Source: Chryseobacterium taklimakanense (GTDB lineage: Bacteria > Bacteroidota > Bacteroidia > Flavobacteriales > Weeksellaceae). Taken from it: a stretch of DNA of 64,000 nt. Positions 20,790-28,670 of this stretch are shown piece by piece. The stretch's first letter is position 1; the number at the start of each line of letters is the position of its first letter. The notes under the pieces are model-generated. The model searched no databases and had not been told where the DNA came from. It worked only from the letters and a program-made list of their open reading frames with translations. The stretch lies in NCBI RefSeq assembly GCF_900187185.1, contig NZ_LT906465.1, forward strand, positions 2,232,001 through 2,296,000, read 5' to 3'. Both the position numbers and the translations under genes were made by a program.

Positions 20790-21074
20790 ATGAAAAAATT
20801 AAGAGCAAATATGGACAGGTACTTTGACAAGCTGGACGACCGTTGGCGGGCGTTGCCCTTGCGCAAACAGCACCGATATACGCTGTACTTCTTTGTGGGT
20901 TATCTGCTGCTTACCGTAGCGGTCATTGGCAAAGTGATGTATGATACCTCAAAGTCCGGTAACGGTATGGTCATAGACCATATCGAGAACCCTGTCCTAA
21001 AAAGTAAAAACCCTGCAAGGTTGCAGGATAGTGTATCAACAATTTTAAAAAATCAGATTTATGAAAGAAAATGA
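20790..21074 (+). CDS. traL: Conjugative transposon protein TraL
   Basis: 94 residues with one central transmembrane segment (YTLYFFVGYLLLTVAVIGKVMY) and a short basic cytoplasmic N-terminus. This matches TraL in order, size and topology. The 3' end overlaps traM by 14 bp. Confidence 0.85.
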   Translation: MKKLRANMDRYFDKLDDRWRALPLRKQHRYTLYFFVGYLLLTVAVIGKVMYDTSKSGNGMVIDHIENPVLKSKNPARLQDSVSTILKNQIYERK

Positions 21075-22395
21075 AAAAAGGGTCAGCTTTCTCGTTGAGG
21101 GAGAAGACCCAAACGCAGCATCAAATCTGCCGGATAATAAAAAGAGCAATAAGGATAGGCTCAAAAAGCCAATTATCTTCCTTTTGATGGGCGTGGTATT
21201 TCTCGGCTGTATGTACCTCATATTTAAACCGTCGAAAGATAAAAAGGCGGTCGAAAATATTGGGCTGAACGATGCCGTGCCACAGGCTACCGGAGCAGGA
21301 ATGCCCGACGACAAAAGCAAGGCGTATGAGCAGGAAATGCTCGAACGCAAAGAGCAGGAAAAGCGCAATGCACTGACCACGCTTTCTGACTATTGGAATA
21401 CGGAGGAAAGTGCATCTGCTGACAATGAAGAAAGTTTACCTGAAGAAGACGAAAGCAACGGCTTGGGAGGTGGCAGAAATTCGGGAAGAAACGGTAATTC
21501 CGGATTGAACAGCTACCGCAATGCGCAAAGCACATTGAGTTCATTTTATAATAATGACAATGCAGAAACAATGGAACTCCGTAAGCAGGTGGACGAACTG
21601 AAAGCAAAGTTGTCGGAAAAAGATGTGCCACCTGTGGCCACCGTTGACGACCAACTCAAATTAATGGAGAAATCCTATGAAATGGCTGCAAAGTATCTTC
21701 CGCAAAATGCCAATACCGGAAACGCTGCTCCTGCCAATGGTGCAACTAATGGGGCTGCGGGTACAAACCAAAAAGAGCAATTTGTATCGTTCACACCAAC
21801 AAGAAAGAACATTGTATCAGCCTTGTACCGTGAACCGTCGGACAGTGCATTTGCAGCCGATTGGAGTCAAACAAAAAACCGTGGGTTCTATACCGCAGGT
21901 TCTATTGAACAGGCGGTACAGCCTAAAAACAGTATCAAAGCCTGTGTACACGAAGCCCAAACGGTAGTGGGCGAAACGGGTGTACGTTTACGCTTGTTGG
22001 AGCCTGCCAAAACCCCACAACGTACCATCCCCAAAGGAACGATTGTAACAGCTAATGCCAAATTTCAGAATGGCAGGCTGCAATTAAAAGTTACCTCCGT
22101 GGAACTGGAGGGCAACATCATCCCGGTAGATATAACCATTTACGATTTGGACGGACAACAAGGCTTGTACGTTCCGTATTCGCCGGAAATGAACGCCCTT
22201 ACCGAAATGGCGGGCAATATGAGCCAAACCGGAGGAACAAGCGTAATGCTCACGCAGAATGCCGGACAACAGGTAGCGGCTGATTTAAGCCGTGGCGTGG
22301 TACAGGGTATTTCGGGCTATTTCGCCAAGAAAGTAAGAACACCAAAGGTTACGCTGAAAGCAGGCTATCAGGTCTTCCTTGTATCTAAAAAATAA
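21061..22395 (+). CDS. traM: Conjugative transposon protein TraM (VirB10-like)
   Basis: 444 residues: cytoplasmic N-terminus, one membrane anchor (FLLMGVVFLGCMYLIF), a long charged linker with a coiled-coil (ELRKQVDELKAKLSEK), then a C-terminal beta-rich domain (RTIPKGTIVTANAKF, IPVDITIYDLDGQQGLYVP) as in the core-complex protein VirB10. Confidence 0.92.
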   Translation: MKENEKRVSFLVEGEDPNAASNLPDNKKSNKDRLKKPIIFLLMGVVFLGCMYLIFKPSKDKKAVENIGLNDAVPQATGAGMPDDKSKAYEQEMLERKEQEKRNALTTLSDYWNTEESASADNEESLPEEDESNGLGGGRNSGRNGNSGLNSYRNAQSTLSSFYNNDNAETMELRKQVDELKAKLSEKDVPPVATVDDQLKLMEKSYEMAAKYLPQNANTGNAAPANGATNGAAGTNQKEQFVSFTPTRKNIVSALYREPSDSAFAADWSQTKNRGFYTAGSIEQAVQPKNSIKACVHEAQTVVGETGVRLRLLEPAKTPQRTIPKGTIVTANAKFQNGRLQLKVTSVELEGNIIPVDITIYDLDGQQGLYVPYSPEMNALTEMAGNMSQTGGTSVMLTQNAGQQVAADLSRGVVQGISGYFAKKVRTPKVTLKAGYQVFLVSKK

Positions 22396-22419
22396 TGTTG
22401 AACTCAAATAAATAAAACA

Positions 22420-23319
22420 ATGAAAAATTATTTAAAAACCTTTTGGGCTATTGCCCTGATACTCGGCTTTGCCGTTACAACTTATGCACAGGACAGTGCA
22501 ACTGCAAAAACACCGCTTGCATTGGGCAAAATAGAACCGTACCGTATGGAAGTTACCTACGATAAAACGTCGCACCTGATTTTCCCGACCGCCATTCGTT
22601 ATGTGGATTTGGGCAGCGAATACCTGATTGCAGGGAAAGCTGAAGATGCGGAAAACGTGTTACGTGTAAAAGCATCAGTAAGGGACTTTGAGCCGGAAAC
22701 GAATTTTTCAGTTATCACAAATGACGGGCGTTTTTACAGCTTCAACGTGTATTACAGTTCCTACCCGGAGGCATTGAGCTACGACCTGCTCACAATGCAA
22801 AAAGCGGTGGATAAAGCCAATGGTAACGATGTGCTTTTTGAGGAACTGGGCAACAATTCGCCATCACTGGCAGGCTTGTTACTGGAAACAATTTACAAGA
22901 AAGACAGGCGCATTGTAAAACATATCGGGGCTAAGAGTTTCGGCATTCAGTTTATCCTGAAAGGCATTTACATACACAACGGCAAATACTATTTCCATAC
23001 TGAATTGAGAAACCGTACAAACGTTCCTTTCGAGATTGATTTTATCAATTTCAAAGTAGTGGATAAAAAGGTAGCCAAACGCACCGTAGTCCAGGAACGC
23101 CCTTTAACGCCTTTGAGAACTTACAAGCCATTGGACGGTATTGCCGGAAAATCGACCGAACAAAACGTGTTCCTGTTAGACCAGTTTACCATTGCCGATG
23201 ACAAGGTACTGCTGATTGAGATTTTCGAGAAGAACGGCGGCAGACATCAAACATTGCAGGTCGAAAATTCCGATTTAATCAAAGCCCGTTTGATTGACGA
23301 TATGCACCTGAAATTTTAA
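22420..23319 (+). CDS. traN: Conjugative transposon protein TraN (VirB9-like)
   Basis: 299 residues. A signal peptide (FWAIALILGFAVTTYAQ) leads a beta-rich domain with HLIFPTAIRYVDLGSEYLIA, the N-terminal signature of the Bacteroidota TraN/VirB9 family. It should form the outer-membrane core with TraM and TraO. Confidence 0.92.
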   Translation: MKNYLKTFWAIALILGFAVTTYAQDSATAKTPLALGKIEPYRMEVTYDKTSHLIFPTAIRYVDLGSEYLIAGKAEDAENVLRVKASVRDFEPETNFSVITNDGRFYSFNVYYSSYPEALSYDLLTMQKAVDKANGNDVLFEELGNNSPSLAGLLLETIYKKDRRIVKHIGAKSFGIQFILKGIYIHNGKYYFHTELRNRTNVPFEIDFINFKVVDKKVAKRTVVQERPLTPLRTYKPLDGIAGKSTEQNVFLLDQFTIADDKVLLIEIFEKNGGRHQTLQVENSDLIKARLIDDMHLKF

Positions 23320-23345
23320 TAACCCTTTAAAGCAATAACAAGAAA

Positions 23346-23906
23346 ATGAAAAAGTATATCTATACCGTGGTGCTTGTCTTGATAGGCATCACGGCTGCAC
23401 AGGCGCAAAGGATGCTGCCGAAGCAGAAAGGATTGGAAATAAGTGCAGGCGTAATGTCCAATGATAAGATTGGCAATGATTACTACATCAGCGCAGCAAT
23501 GACGGTAAACGGTAAGAACGGTAATTATCAGCTTTGGGCGTTAGAATATACCCACCAGTACCACGAGTATAAAGACCTCCGCATCCCGCAGGAAACCTAT
23601 TCCGCAGAGGGTGGTTACAGCTTCTTCCTGTTGGGCGATGCCCGTAAGAACATCACGCTGAATTTTGCCGTAACGGGCGTAGTCGGCTACGAAAGCATCA
23701 ACCGGGGCGAAGCGATGCTGTATGACGGAGCGAAGATACTGAGCGAAGATAATTTTATATACGGAGCAGGCGGTCGCCTCACTTTTGAAACGTACTTGTC
23801 CGACCGTTTCGTTTTAGTCTTACAAGGGCGTACAAAAGTTTTGTGGGGGACGGATCTGGAACAGTTCCGTCCATCCGCAGGTGTGGGATTAAGGTTTAAC
23901 TTTTAA
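23346..23906 (+). CDS. traO: Conjugative transposon protein TraO
   Basis: 186 residues with a signal peptide (YTVVLVLIGITAAQAQ) and alternating beta strands ending in an aromatic residue (VGLRFNF), the usual look of a small outer-membrane beta-barrel. Order and size match TraO. Confidence 0.9.
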   Translation: MKKYIYTVVLVLIGITAAQAQRMLPKQKGLEISAGVMSNDKIGNDYYISAAMTVNGKNGNYQLWALEYTHQYHEYKDLRIPQETYSAEGGYSFFLLGDARKNITLNFAVTGVVGYESINRGEAMLYDGAKILSEDNFIYGAGGRLTFETYLSDRFVLVLQGRTKVLWGTDLEQFRPSAGVGLRFNF

Positions 23907-23917
23907 AACGTAAAACA

Positions 23918-24367
23918 ATGATAGCAATATTCAATAAATTCAGAACAGGGCTACTGCCATTATATGTATTCCTGACAATCCTTACAGCTTCGGTTACGTT
24001 GGTATCTTGCAGCAAAGATGATGAACTCGAAATACAGCACAATTTTCCTTTCGAGGTGAATGTTATGCCAGTGCCTAAAGATGTTGCCAACGGGCAGACC
24101 GTAGAAATACGCATTACCATACAGCGCACAGGCAATTACAGCAATACACAGTATTTCCTCCGTTACTTTCAATTTGACGGGCAGGGAACATTGCAATACT
24201 ACAACGAACCGCCGTATCAGCCCAATGACCTGTACCAGTTACCATCGGAGCAGTTCAGGCTGTACTACACTTCAACGTCTGCCGTATCACAGTCCTTTGA
24301 TGTTTGGATTTCGGACAACTTCGGCAATGAAAAGCAGATAACTTTTCAGTTCAATAGCAGCGACTAA
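23918..24367 (+). CDS. traQ: Conjugative transposon lipoprotein TraQ (DUF3872)
   Basis: 149 residues. A lipoprotein signal ends in VTLVSC with Asp two residues beyond the next Ser/Lys, then a small Ig-like/beta domain. It is the last tra gene before a terminator. The primase gene traP found in CTnDOT between traO and traQ is absent here. Confidence 0.85.
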   Translation: MIAIFNKFRTGLLPLYVFLTILTASVTLVSCSKDDELEIQHNFPFEVNVMPVPKDVANGQTVEIRITIQRTGNYSNTQYFLRYFQFDGQGTLQYYNEPPYQPNDLYQLPSEQFRLYYTSTSAVSQSFDVWISDNFGNEKQITFQFNSSD

Positions 24368-24387
24368 GAGCAGTATTTCATTTTATA

Positions 24388-24420
24388 AAAAACGGCTTAT
24401 CTGATTGGTAAGCCGTTTTT
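24388..24420. terminator. Terminator of the tra operon
   Basis: A perfect stem AAAAACGGCTTA / TAAGCCGTTTTT with a 9-nt loop and flanking A and T runs, directly downstream of traQ. Confidence 0.8.
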
Positions 24421-24514
24421 AATTTTAAGCCGGGCAGTGTATTTCAAAAGAAATAATTTCTTATCCTTGTAACCTGTTTCAGTTATTGAGTAAGATTTTA
24501 TTTCCATAAACAAT

Positions 24515-24547
24515 GAAAGCGGCTTGCCTTTTTGGGTGAGCCGTTTT
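24515..24547. terminator. Second hairpin downstream of the tra operon
   Basis: GAAAGCGGCTTGCC can pair with GGGTGAGCCGTTTTC with small mismatches. It repeats the CGGCTT core of the previous terminator about 120 bp away and may be a duplicated terminator. Confidence 0.4.
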
Positions 24548-24627
24548 CGCATTTAATTCACATCGTTTACAGGCTGAAACAAATATTTTTTGTAAATTCA
24601 AACAGTGGAAATAAAGTGTTTTTTGTT

Positions 24628-24909
24628 ATGGTTGCATCATTAGTTATAGGTATCATATTTTTGGTTGCAGGCTTGGGACTTCGTTACTGGATTAACCGTA
24701 GAAAGTTTTACAGGCGCAGCCCTATGGGAGCAGAGGGCTTCTCATCTTATGAAAGTTCGGTTTTCATTAAATTGATTGAAAGGGTGGGCAAATGGATAGC
24801 TTACGCCCTGATTATATTCGGGCTATTATCGTTGTGGGTGTACTCCCGTGAGAAAAAGGAAAAACAGCAACCTGAAGTAAAAACCGAACAACCTGTCCAA
24901 CGCAGATAA
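24628..24909 (+). CDS. Small two-segment membrane protein
   Basis: 93 residues from the ATG at 24628. I prefer this start over the longer open frame because the first segment (VASLVIGIIFLVAGLGLRYW) then falls at the N-terminus and the upstream part overlaps a hairpin. A second membrane segment (WIAYALIIFGLLSLWVY) and a charged tail follow. Function not recognised. It has its own downstream terminator. Confidence 0.55.
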   Translation: MVASLVIGIIFLVAGLGLRYWINRRKFYRRSPMGAEGFSSYESSVFIKLIERVGKWIAYALIIFGLLSLWVYSREKKEKQQPEVKTEQPVQRR

Positions 24910-24933
24910 TTGTTTCAGCATACATTTTAAAGC

Positions 24934-24963
24934 AAATCGGATAGCCAAAAGGTTATCCGATTT
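24934..24963 (+). terminator. Rho-independent terminator
   Basis: AAATCGGATAG pairs with its near-complement TTATCCGATTT around the loop CCAAAAGG, followed by TTTTTTGTTTT. Confidence 0.8.
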
Positions 24964-24988
24964 TTTGTTTTATACAGGATAGTAAACC

Positions 24989-25020
24989 GCCAAACACTAC
25001 CTCTCAAAGCCAAACCCTGC
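24989..25020 (+). repeat. Helically phased GCC decamer repeat, copy 5 (upstream of the HTH genes)
   Basis: GCCAAACACT, ACCTCTCAAA, GCCAAACCCT in 10-bp phase, 65 bp upstream of the first HTH gene of the excision/regulation block. Confidence 0.5.
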
Positions 25021-25084
25021 AACTTTCCCCAACGCAGAAATAAGCCTTTATAAATTCAACTTCCAAAGCAAAATTGAGCAAACA

Positions 25085-25396
25085 ATGGAAGTAATCGCAA
25101 TACAAAAATCCGCACTGGACAGAATGAAAAATGAGCTGAAAGCACTTTTGGAACTGACCGAAAATGCCACGCAGAAATACACACCCATTTTTAAAGAAGA
25201 GCAATGGCTCGATAACCAGGAAGTGTGCCTGATGATGAACATTACCAAGCGGACTTTGCAGACGTATAAGGACAAAGGGTTATTGCCTTATTCCCGACTG
25301 AACCGTAAGACTTATTATAAACGCTCGGATGTGCAGGCTTTGCTCGAAGCCGGACAACCGTACAATACTGTCGAAAATGGATTTATTCACGAATGA
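25085..25396 (+). CDS. Helix-turn-helix protein, excisionase (Xis2c/Xis2d) type
   Basis: 103 residues. The C-terminal half holds a MerR/HTH_17-like winged helix (WLDNQEVCLMMNITKRTLQ, then YSRLNRKTYYKRSDVQALLE). Pairs of such proteins in CTnDOT (Xis2c/Xis2d) act in excision and activate tra transcription. That analogy is based on size and tandem arrangement. It overlaps the next HTH gene by 20 bp. Confidence 0.75.
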   Translation: MEVIAIQKSALDRMKNELKALLELTENATQKYTPIFKEEQWLDNQEVCLMMNITKRTLQTYKDKGLLPYSRLNRKTYYKRSDVQALLEAGQPYNTVENGFIHE

Positions 25397-25670
25397 CAAT
25401 GAAGAAATCATTGCCCATCAGGAAATGATAACACAGCTAAGAACCCGTATCGAAAGCATATTGAAAAACTACCGTCCTGTAATGAACGGGGAAATTTACC
25501 TTTCGGGCGAAGATATGTGCAAGCTGCTTCATATCAGCAAACGCACTTTACAGCAGTACCGTGATGATAATATCCTGCCGTATATACAGATTGGCGGCAA
25601 GATTATTTACAAGGAAAGCGATATTCTGACTATACTGGAGCAGAATTACAACTCCCATAAAATACATTGA
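25377..25670 (+). CDS. Second helix-turn-helix protein of the excisionase pair
   Basis: 97 residues from the ATG at 25377 (MDLFTNDNEE). The HTH region is IYLSGEDMCKLLHISKRTLQQYRDD with an IQIGGKIIYKESDI wing, paralogous in layout to the preceding protein. The overlap with the preceding gene suggests translational coupling. Confidence 0.75.
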   Translation: MDLFTNDNEEIIAHQEMITQLRTRIESILKNYRPVMNGEIYLSGEDMCKLLHISKRTLQQYRDDNILPYIQIGGKIIYKESDILTILEQNYNSHKIH

Positions 25671-25717
25671 CTGTAACCTTTTTTGTGTTATATGCTATCA
25701 AAAAGGAATGAGTTTAG

Positions 25718-25918
25718 TATCTTTGTTTGCAGAAAATATAGAAATACTTAAAGTGTTTTTGCTTTAAGTTCCGCATTAGAAACTGGTAATTTTTAAAACC
25801 CCGGAACAGATAAGTAAGAACGCTCACGTTATAGGCGTGGGCGCTCGCTTATTTGGGGGTCAGGCGTACCAGTGCCTTAATGCCAGTAAGTGTGGTTGCC
25901 TGCGCCTTATTTTTTTTG
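25718..25918 (+). promoter_or_regulatory. Promoter and structured leader ahead of the response-regulator genes
   Basis: TATCTTTG (25718-25725) fits the Bacteroidota -7 box. The next ~190 nt are GC-richer than the surroundings and contain complementary stretches (AACGCTCAC near GTGGGCGCT, AGGCGTACC near GGTTGCCT) and end in an eight-T run at about 25909-25917. This could be a leader with an attenuator or a small RNA. Confidence 0.4.
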
Positions 25919-25950
25919 CAGGTTCCACTAACTTAATAAACATTAAGATT

Positions 25951-26172
25951 ATGGAAAGCAAAGAAAATTTTTACCCCGATTTTGACCTCCCTGCGTCGCA
26001 ACTATCAGCTTTCTCTCTCTGTATAGATGTTTTTATTATATCTCTTAAAAATGGGGAAATTGTACGTTTCAAACCTAATGATTTAGCACACTTTAAAGAA
26101 TGGCTTTGCCGTTTTAATGTTAGGGATATTGCCGTTAATGATGGCATATCTCACGTGTATAAAAGATGTTAA
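25951..26172 (+). CDS. Small hypothetical protein, DUF2442-like
   Basis: 73 residues from the ATG at 25951 (MESKENFYPDFD). The middle reads DVFIISLKNGEIVRFKPNDLAHFKEWL, which resembles short DUF2442-like domains. The ATG is preceded by an AT-rich spacer. It sits 41 bp upstream of the response regulator, so the two are probably co-transcribed. Confidence 0.55.
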   Translation: MESKENFYPDFDLPASQLSAFSLCIDVFIISLKNGEIVRFKPNDLAHFKEWLCRFNVRDIAVNDGISHVYKRC

Positions 26173-26213
26173 TTTATCTAAACCCGGATTTTTAAACTTA
26201 TTAAAAGAAGAAA

Positions 26214-26651
26214 ATGAGCAAAGAACCAACAATTAAGATAGCATTTATAGATGACCACGACCTGCTAAGAAAAGGTATTTGTGATTTTCTGATAGGCTAC
26301 GGTTTTGAAGTATTATTTGAAGCGGAGAACGGAAAATCTGCTATCGACAAAATTGCGCTCTGTGAGTATGTTCCTGACCTCTGCATCGTCGATGTAAATA
26401 TGCCTGTTATGAATGGTTTTGAAACCACAAAAAAATTATTGGAAATATACCCTCAATTAAAAATATTGGCATTCAGTGTTAATGATGATGAAAAGGACGT
26501 TATAAAAATGCTTGAATGTGGTGCTAATGGTTACGTTCTAAAAGGAGCCGACCCTGACGAATTAAAAAAGGCTGTTGAAACTCTTTTTAATGGGGGGCAA
26601 TACTTTAGTGCGGGTATTGTGGAAATTGCACAGGACTATTACAAAAATTAA
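26214..26651 (+). CDS. Receiver-only response regulator (no output domain)
   Basis: 145 residues. The acidic pair is IDDHD, the phospho-acceptor Asp is in CIVDVNMPVMNGFE (near residue 60), and the conserved Lys is in YVLKGADPDEL. Only a short tail follows the receiver, where NarL/LuxR-type regulators of this sequence class would carry a DNA-binding domain. No histidine kinase is nearby. It may act as a phosphate sink or protein partner, or be a truncated RteB-like regulator. Confidence 0.75.
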   Translation: MSKEPTIKIAFIDDHDLLRKGICDFLIGYGFEVLFEAENGKSAIDKIALCEYVPDLCIVDVNMPVMNGFETTKKLLEIYPQLKILAFSVNDDEKDVIKMLECGANGYVLKGADPDELKKAVETLFNGGQYFSAGIVEIAQDYYKN

Positions 26652-26811
26652 TTTTATTAAAGGTGGGCTTTTTCCCCAATAGACAAGGCATCCTGTGGGA
26701 TAAAACTTAAAATTGAAAATACTCCAAATAGAACAAATGGGATAATGAGTATCCCACGAAATAATGTCGCAATCTGTTTAGTAAAATGGAAAAGGATTTG
26801 TGCTGAGCAGT

Positions 26812-26883
26812 GCATTTTAGTAAAGGGGTTGCACCTCTTAAATGCAAAAAGACTGCCCGACCATCGGGAGGATCTGTCTTTTT
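26812..26883 (+). ncRNA. Candidate small RNA 3' end or tandem terminator hairpins
   Basis: Two adjacent hairpins. The first pairs GCATTT (26812) with AAATGC (26840-26845), with an inner GGGG/CCTC stem. The second pairs AAAAAGAC (26846-26853) with GTCTTTTT (26876-26883) around an inner CCCGA/TCGGG stem. The upstream 160 bp has no gene. This could be a strong terminator of the response-regulator operon or a short regulatory RNA. Confidence 0.4.
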
Positions 26884-26910
26884 GCCGCCCGACTTTTCAG
26901 GTCAGGCGGC
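26884..26910 (-). terminator. Terminator for the leftward accessory operon
   Basis: GCCGCCCGAC pairs with GTCAGGCGGC around TTTTCAG, with AAAAAGAC following on the minus strand. It sits 8 bp beyond the last leftward gene. Confidence 0.6.
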
Positions 26911-26917
26911 TGCTATT

Positions 26918-27250
26918 TTAGCTTATGGTTTTTAAATACACTTCATAACGTTCCGTTATATCCTTGCCTTTCCTGAAAGTGTCCTTTGTATAGCTGTAAT
27001 GCTCTTCAAAGAACTTTACTTCTTTGGTGGTAAGGTCTAATAAATAGCGGTAGTCTTCGTTTATCCGCCTTTCATCCATTGTGCAATGCTCCGTAAGCAT
27101 TTCGAGTTCCTGCTTACTGTTATCAAGGGATAACAAGGGCAAAAAAAGCCTTTCAACGATATATCCCTGTTCGGGTGCGCTGCTGCTGTCGGCAACGCAA
27201 ATAAGAGATTTGCAGTTGCTCAATTTGATATGAAGATTTGAACGTGTCAT
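26918..27250 (-). CDS. Hypothetical ICE accessory protein
   Basis: 110 residues from MTRSNLHIKLSN at 27250. I chose this start over a longer upstream frame that overlaps the neighbouring gene. It is helical and charged toward the C-terminus (EVKFFEEHYSYTKDTFRKG). No motif recognised. It is last in a leftward row of five accessory genes. Confidence 0.5.
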   Translation of the reverse strand: MTRSNLHIKLSNCKSLICVADSSSAPEQGYIVERLFLPLLSLDNSKQELEMLTEHCTMDERRINEDYRYLLDLTTKEVKFFEEHYSYTKDTFRKGKDITERYEVYLKTIS

Positions 27251-27273
27251 AAATTGAAATTGGGGTTTATTGA

Positions 27274-27711
27274 TTAAGCTGTTAATTGGGTTAATGAAAA
27301 TTCTTCCGTCCAAAATTCCTCGCTCGTATGCTTCCCGTAGGCTGTATAGTAGCCTGTACCGTTTGCTCGCAATACAAGCCTGTAACAGTCCAGTCGGTTT
27401 TCTGGTACGGAAAACGTTTCCTGCTCCTGCTCGTCAAGTTCCACAAATACCCATTCCTTACCCTTTAGCAGTTCTTCAATATTAGGGTTGTCGTGTTTGC
27501 CTGTTCTGTAAAAATCTACTGCTGTATCATAGTAGTTCATTGAGCAGAAATAATTATTGCCCTCTAACGGCTTAACCACTGCAAGCCGTTTTGCCTGTTC
27601 CTGTTTCCATTCTTCGGATAGGTAGATAATTGCAAACTCGCAATTATCCCATTCGCTGTTGGTATTGGCTTTAATCAAAATATGTGCTGTCGCTTTATCT
27701 GATAATTTCAT
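27274..27711 (-). CDS. Hypothetical ICE accessory protein
   Basis: 145 residues, soluble, rich in acidic and aromatic residues (NSEWDNCEFAIIYLSEEWKQ). No known domain is apparent to me. It starts 4 bp downstream of the Api92-like gene, so it is co-transcribed with it. Confidence 0.55.
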   Translation of the reverse strand: MKLSDKATAHILIKANTNSEWDNCEFAIIYLSEEWKQEQAKRLAVVKPLEGNNYFCSMNYYDTAVDFYRTGKHDNPNIEELLKGKEWVFVELDEQEQETFSVPENRLDCYRLVLRANGTGYYTAYGKHTSEEFWTEEFSLTQLTA

Positions 27712-27715
27712 AGTT

Positions 27716-28210
27716 TTAAATTTTAGTGGTGTTTAACTGATTTTCGATTTTACGCTCTAACAAGGTTTCGAGTATTTCCCATTCGCTGTCGTACTCCTTG
27801 CCCTCAAAATGGTAGGTGTCTGTTTCCTCGTCTAATTCGTAGTTGTCAAAGTCCTTGCTATCTAAGCAGGTGTCCGTTAGTATGCCGTCTTCAAATATTG
27901 CCTGACCATACACTAAGCATCCTAATTCCTCATAGTCCTGTGTGAAATTCACATTGAAATGTTCGGCTATCTGCTTAACGGCTTGCGTATTTGGTGACCA
28001 TTTTGTTTCATACTGGAATACGCCCGCACTTTCATTGTCCTGACTGATATTGTAGAAATAATCGCCGTGCGTGTCCTGTACGAAATTGGGCAGTTGCCCG
28101 CAGTCGTCTTTTTGCTCCTGTTTAGCCATTGATTTGAATAGCTGTGTAATCTGTTCTATTGCTTCGGCTGTTCCCTCAAAAACAACCCAGTTGTTGCACC
28201 AATTAGCCAT
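27716..28210 (-). CDS. Api92-like ferredoxin-fold protein (DUF1281 type)
   Basis: 164 residues. The N-terminus MANWCNNWVVFEGTAEAIEQI is the signature of the Api92/YubB-like family that is widespread on conjugative plasmids and phages. The molecular role is unknown; an anti-defence role is sometimes suggested. It is 2 bp downstream of the preceding gene in the operon. Confidence 0.75.
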   Translation of the reverse strand: MANWCNNWVVFEGTAEAIEQITQLFKSMAKQEQKDDCGQLPNFVQDTHGDYFYNISQDNESAGVFQYETKWSPNTQAVKQIAEHFNVNFTQDYEELGCLVYGQAIFEDGILTDTCLDSKDFDNYELDEETDTYHFEGKEYDSEWEILETLLERKIENQLNTTKI

Positions 28211-28212
28211 AA

Positions 28213-28620
28213 TTATTTATCGTTTAAGGTTATCTGTAAAAATTTGTCGCTCCCGAAAAGCAGGTGTATCGCCTGTTTTAATTGCGGGTCGCATTGTGCA
28301 TCATCTGTATATTCAATCAGGCAGTGAATAGCGAAAATTGAATGGTGTCCGTCAAAAAAATGGTCTGTAAACCAGTGCGGGCGTTTCCAAAGTGGTTCAG
28401 CTTTGTCTATGCCTTTTTGTGCATTCTGCACAAGCCTGTACCAAAATTCAGCGGTGAAAAATCCTTTTTGATACCAACCCTCACGAAAGGCGGTTTCATT
28501 TTGCAGGAAGTAGTCGCATTGCGTTTTTATAGCGTTTTGCAGGTTCTCCAGTTCTGCGGGAAACAGTTTGCATAACAAACCCGCTTTATCGAGGTTATCC
28601 ATTTTATCTAATGCTTTCAT
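28213..28620 (-). CDS. Hypothetical ICE accessory protein
   Basis: 135 residues from MKALDKMDNLDKAGL. Trp/His-rich segments (WKRPHWFTDHFFDGHHSIFAIHCLIEY) are the most distinctive part. I do not recognise a family with confidence. It lies between the DUF932 gene and the Api92-like gene. Confidence 0.55.
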   Translation of the reverse strand: MKALDKMDNLDKAGLLCKLFPAELENLQNAIKTQCDYFLQNETAFREGWYQKGFFTAEFWYRLVQNAQKGIDKAEPLWKRPHWFTDHFFDGHHSIFAIHCLIEYTDDAQCDPQLKQAIHLLFGSDKFLQITLNDK

Positions 28621-28670
28621 ATCTTTTGTTTTAGTAGGCGACCACCTTTGCAGGCAGTCGCCTTTGATGA

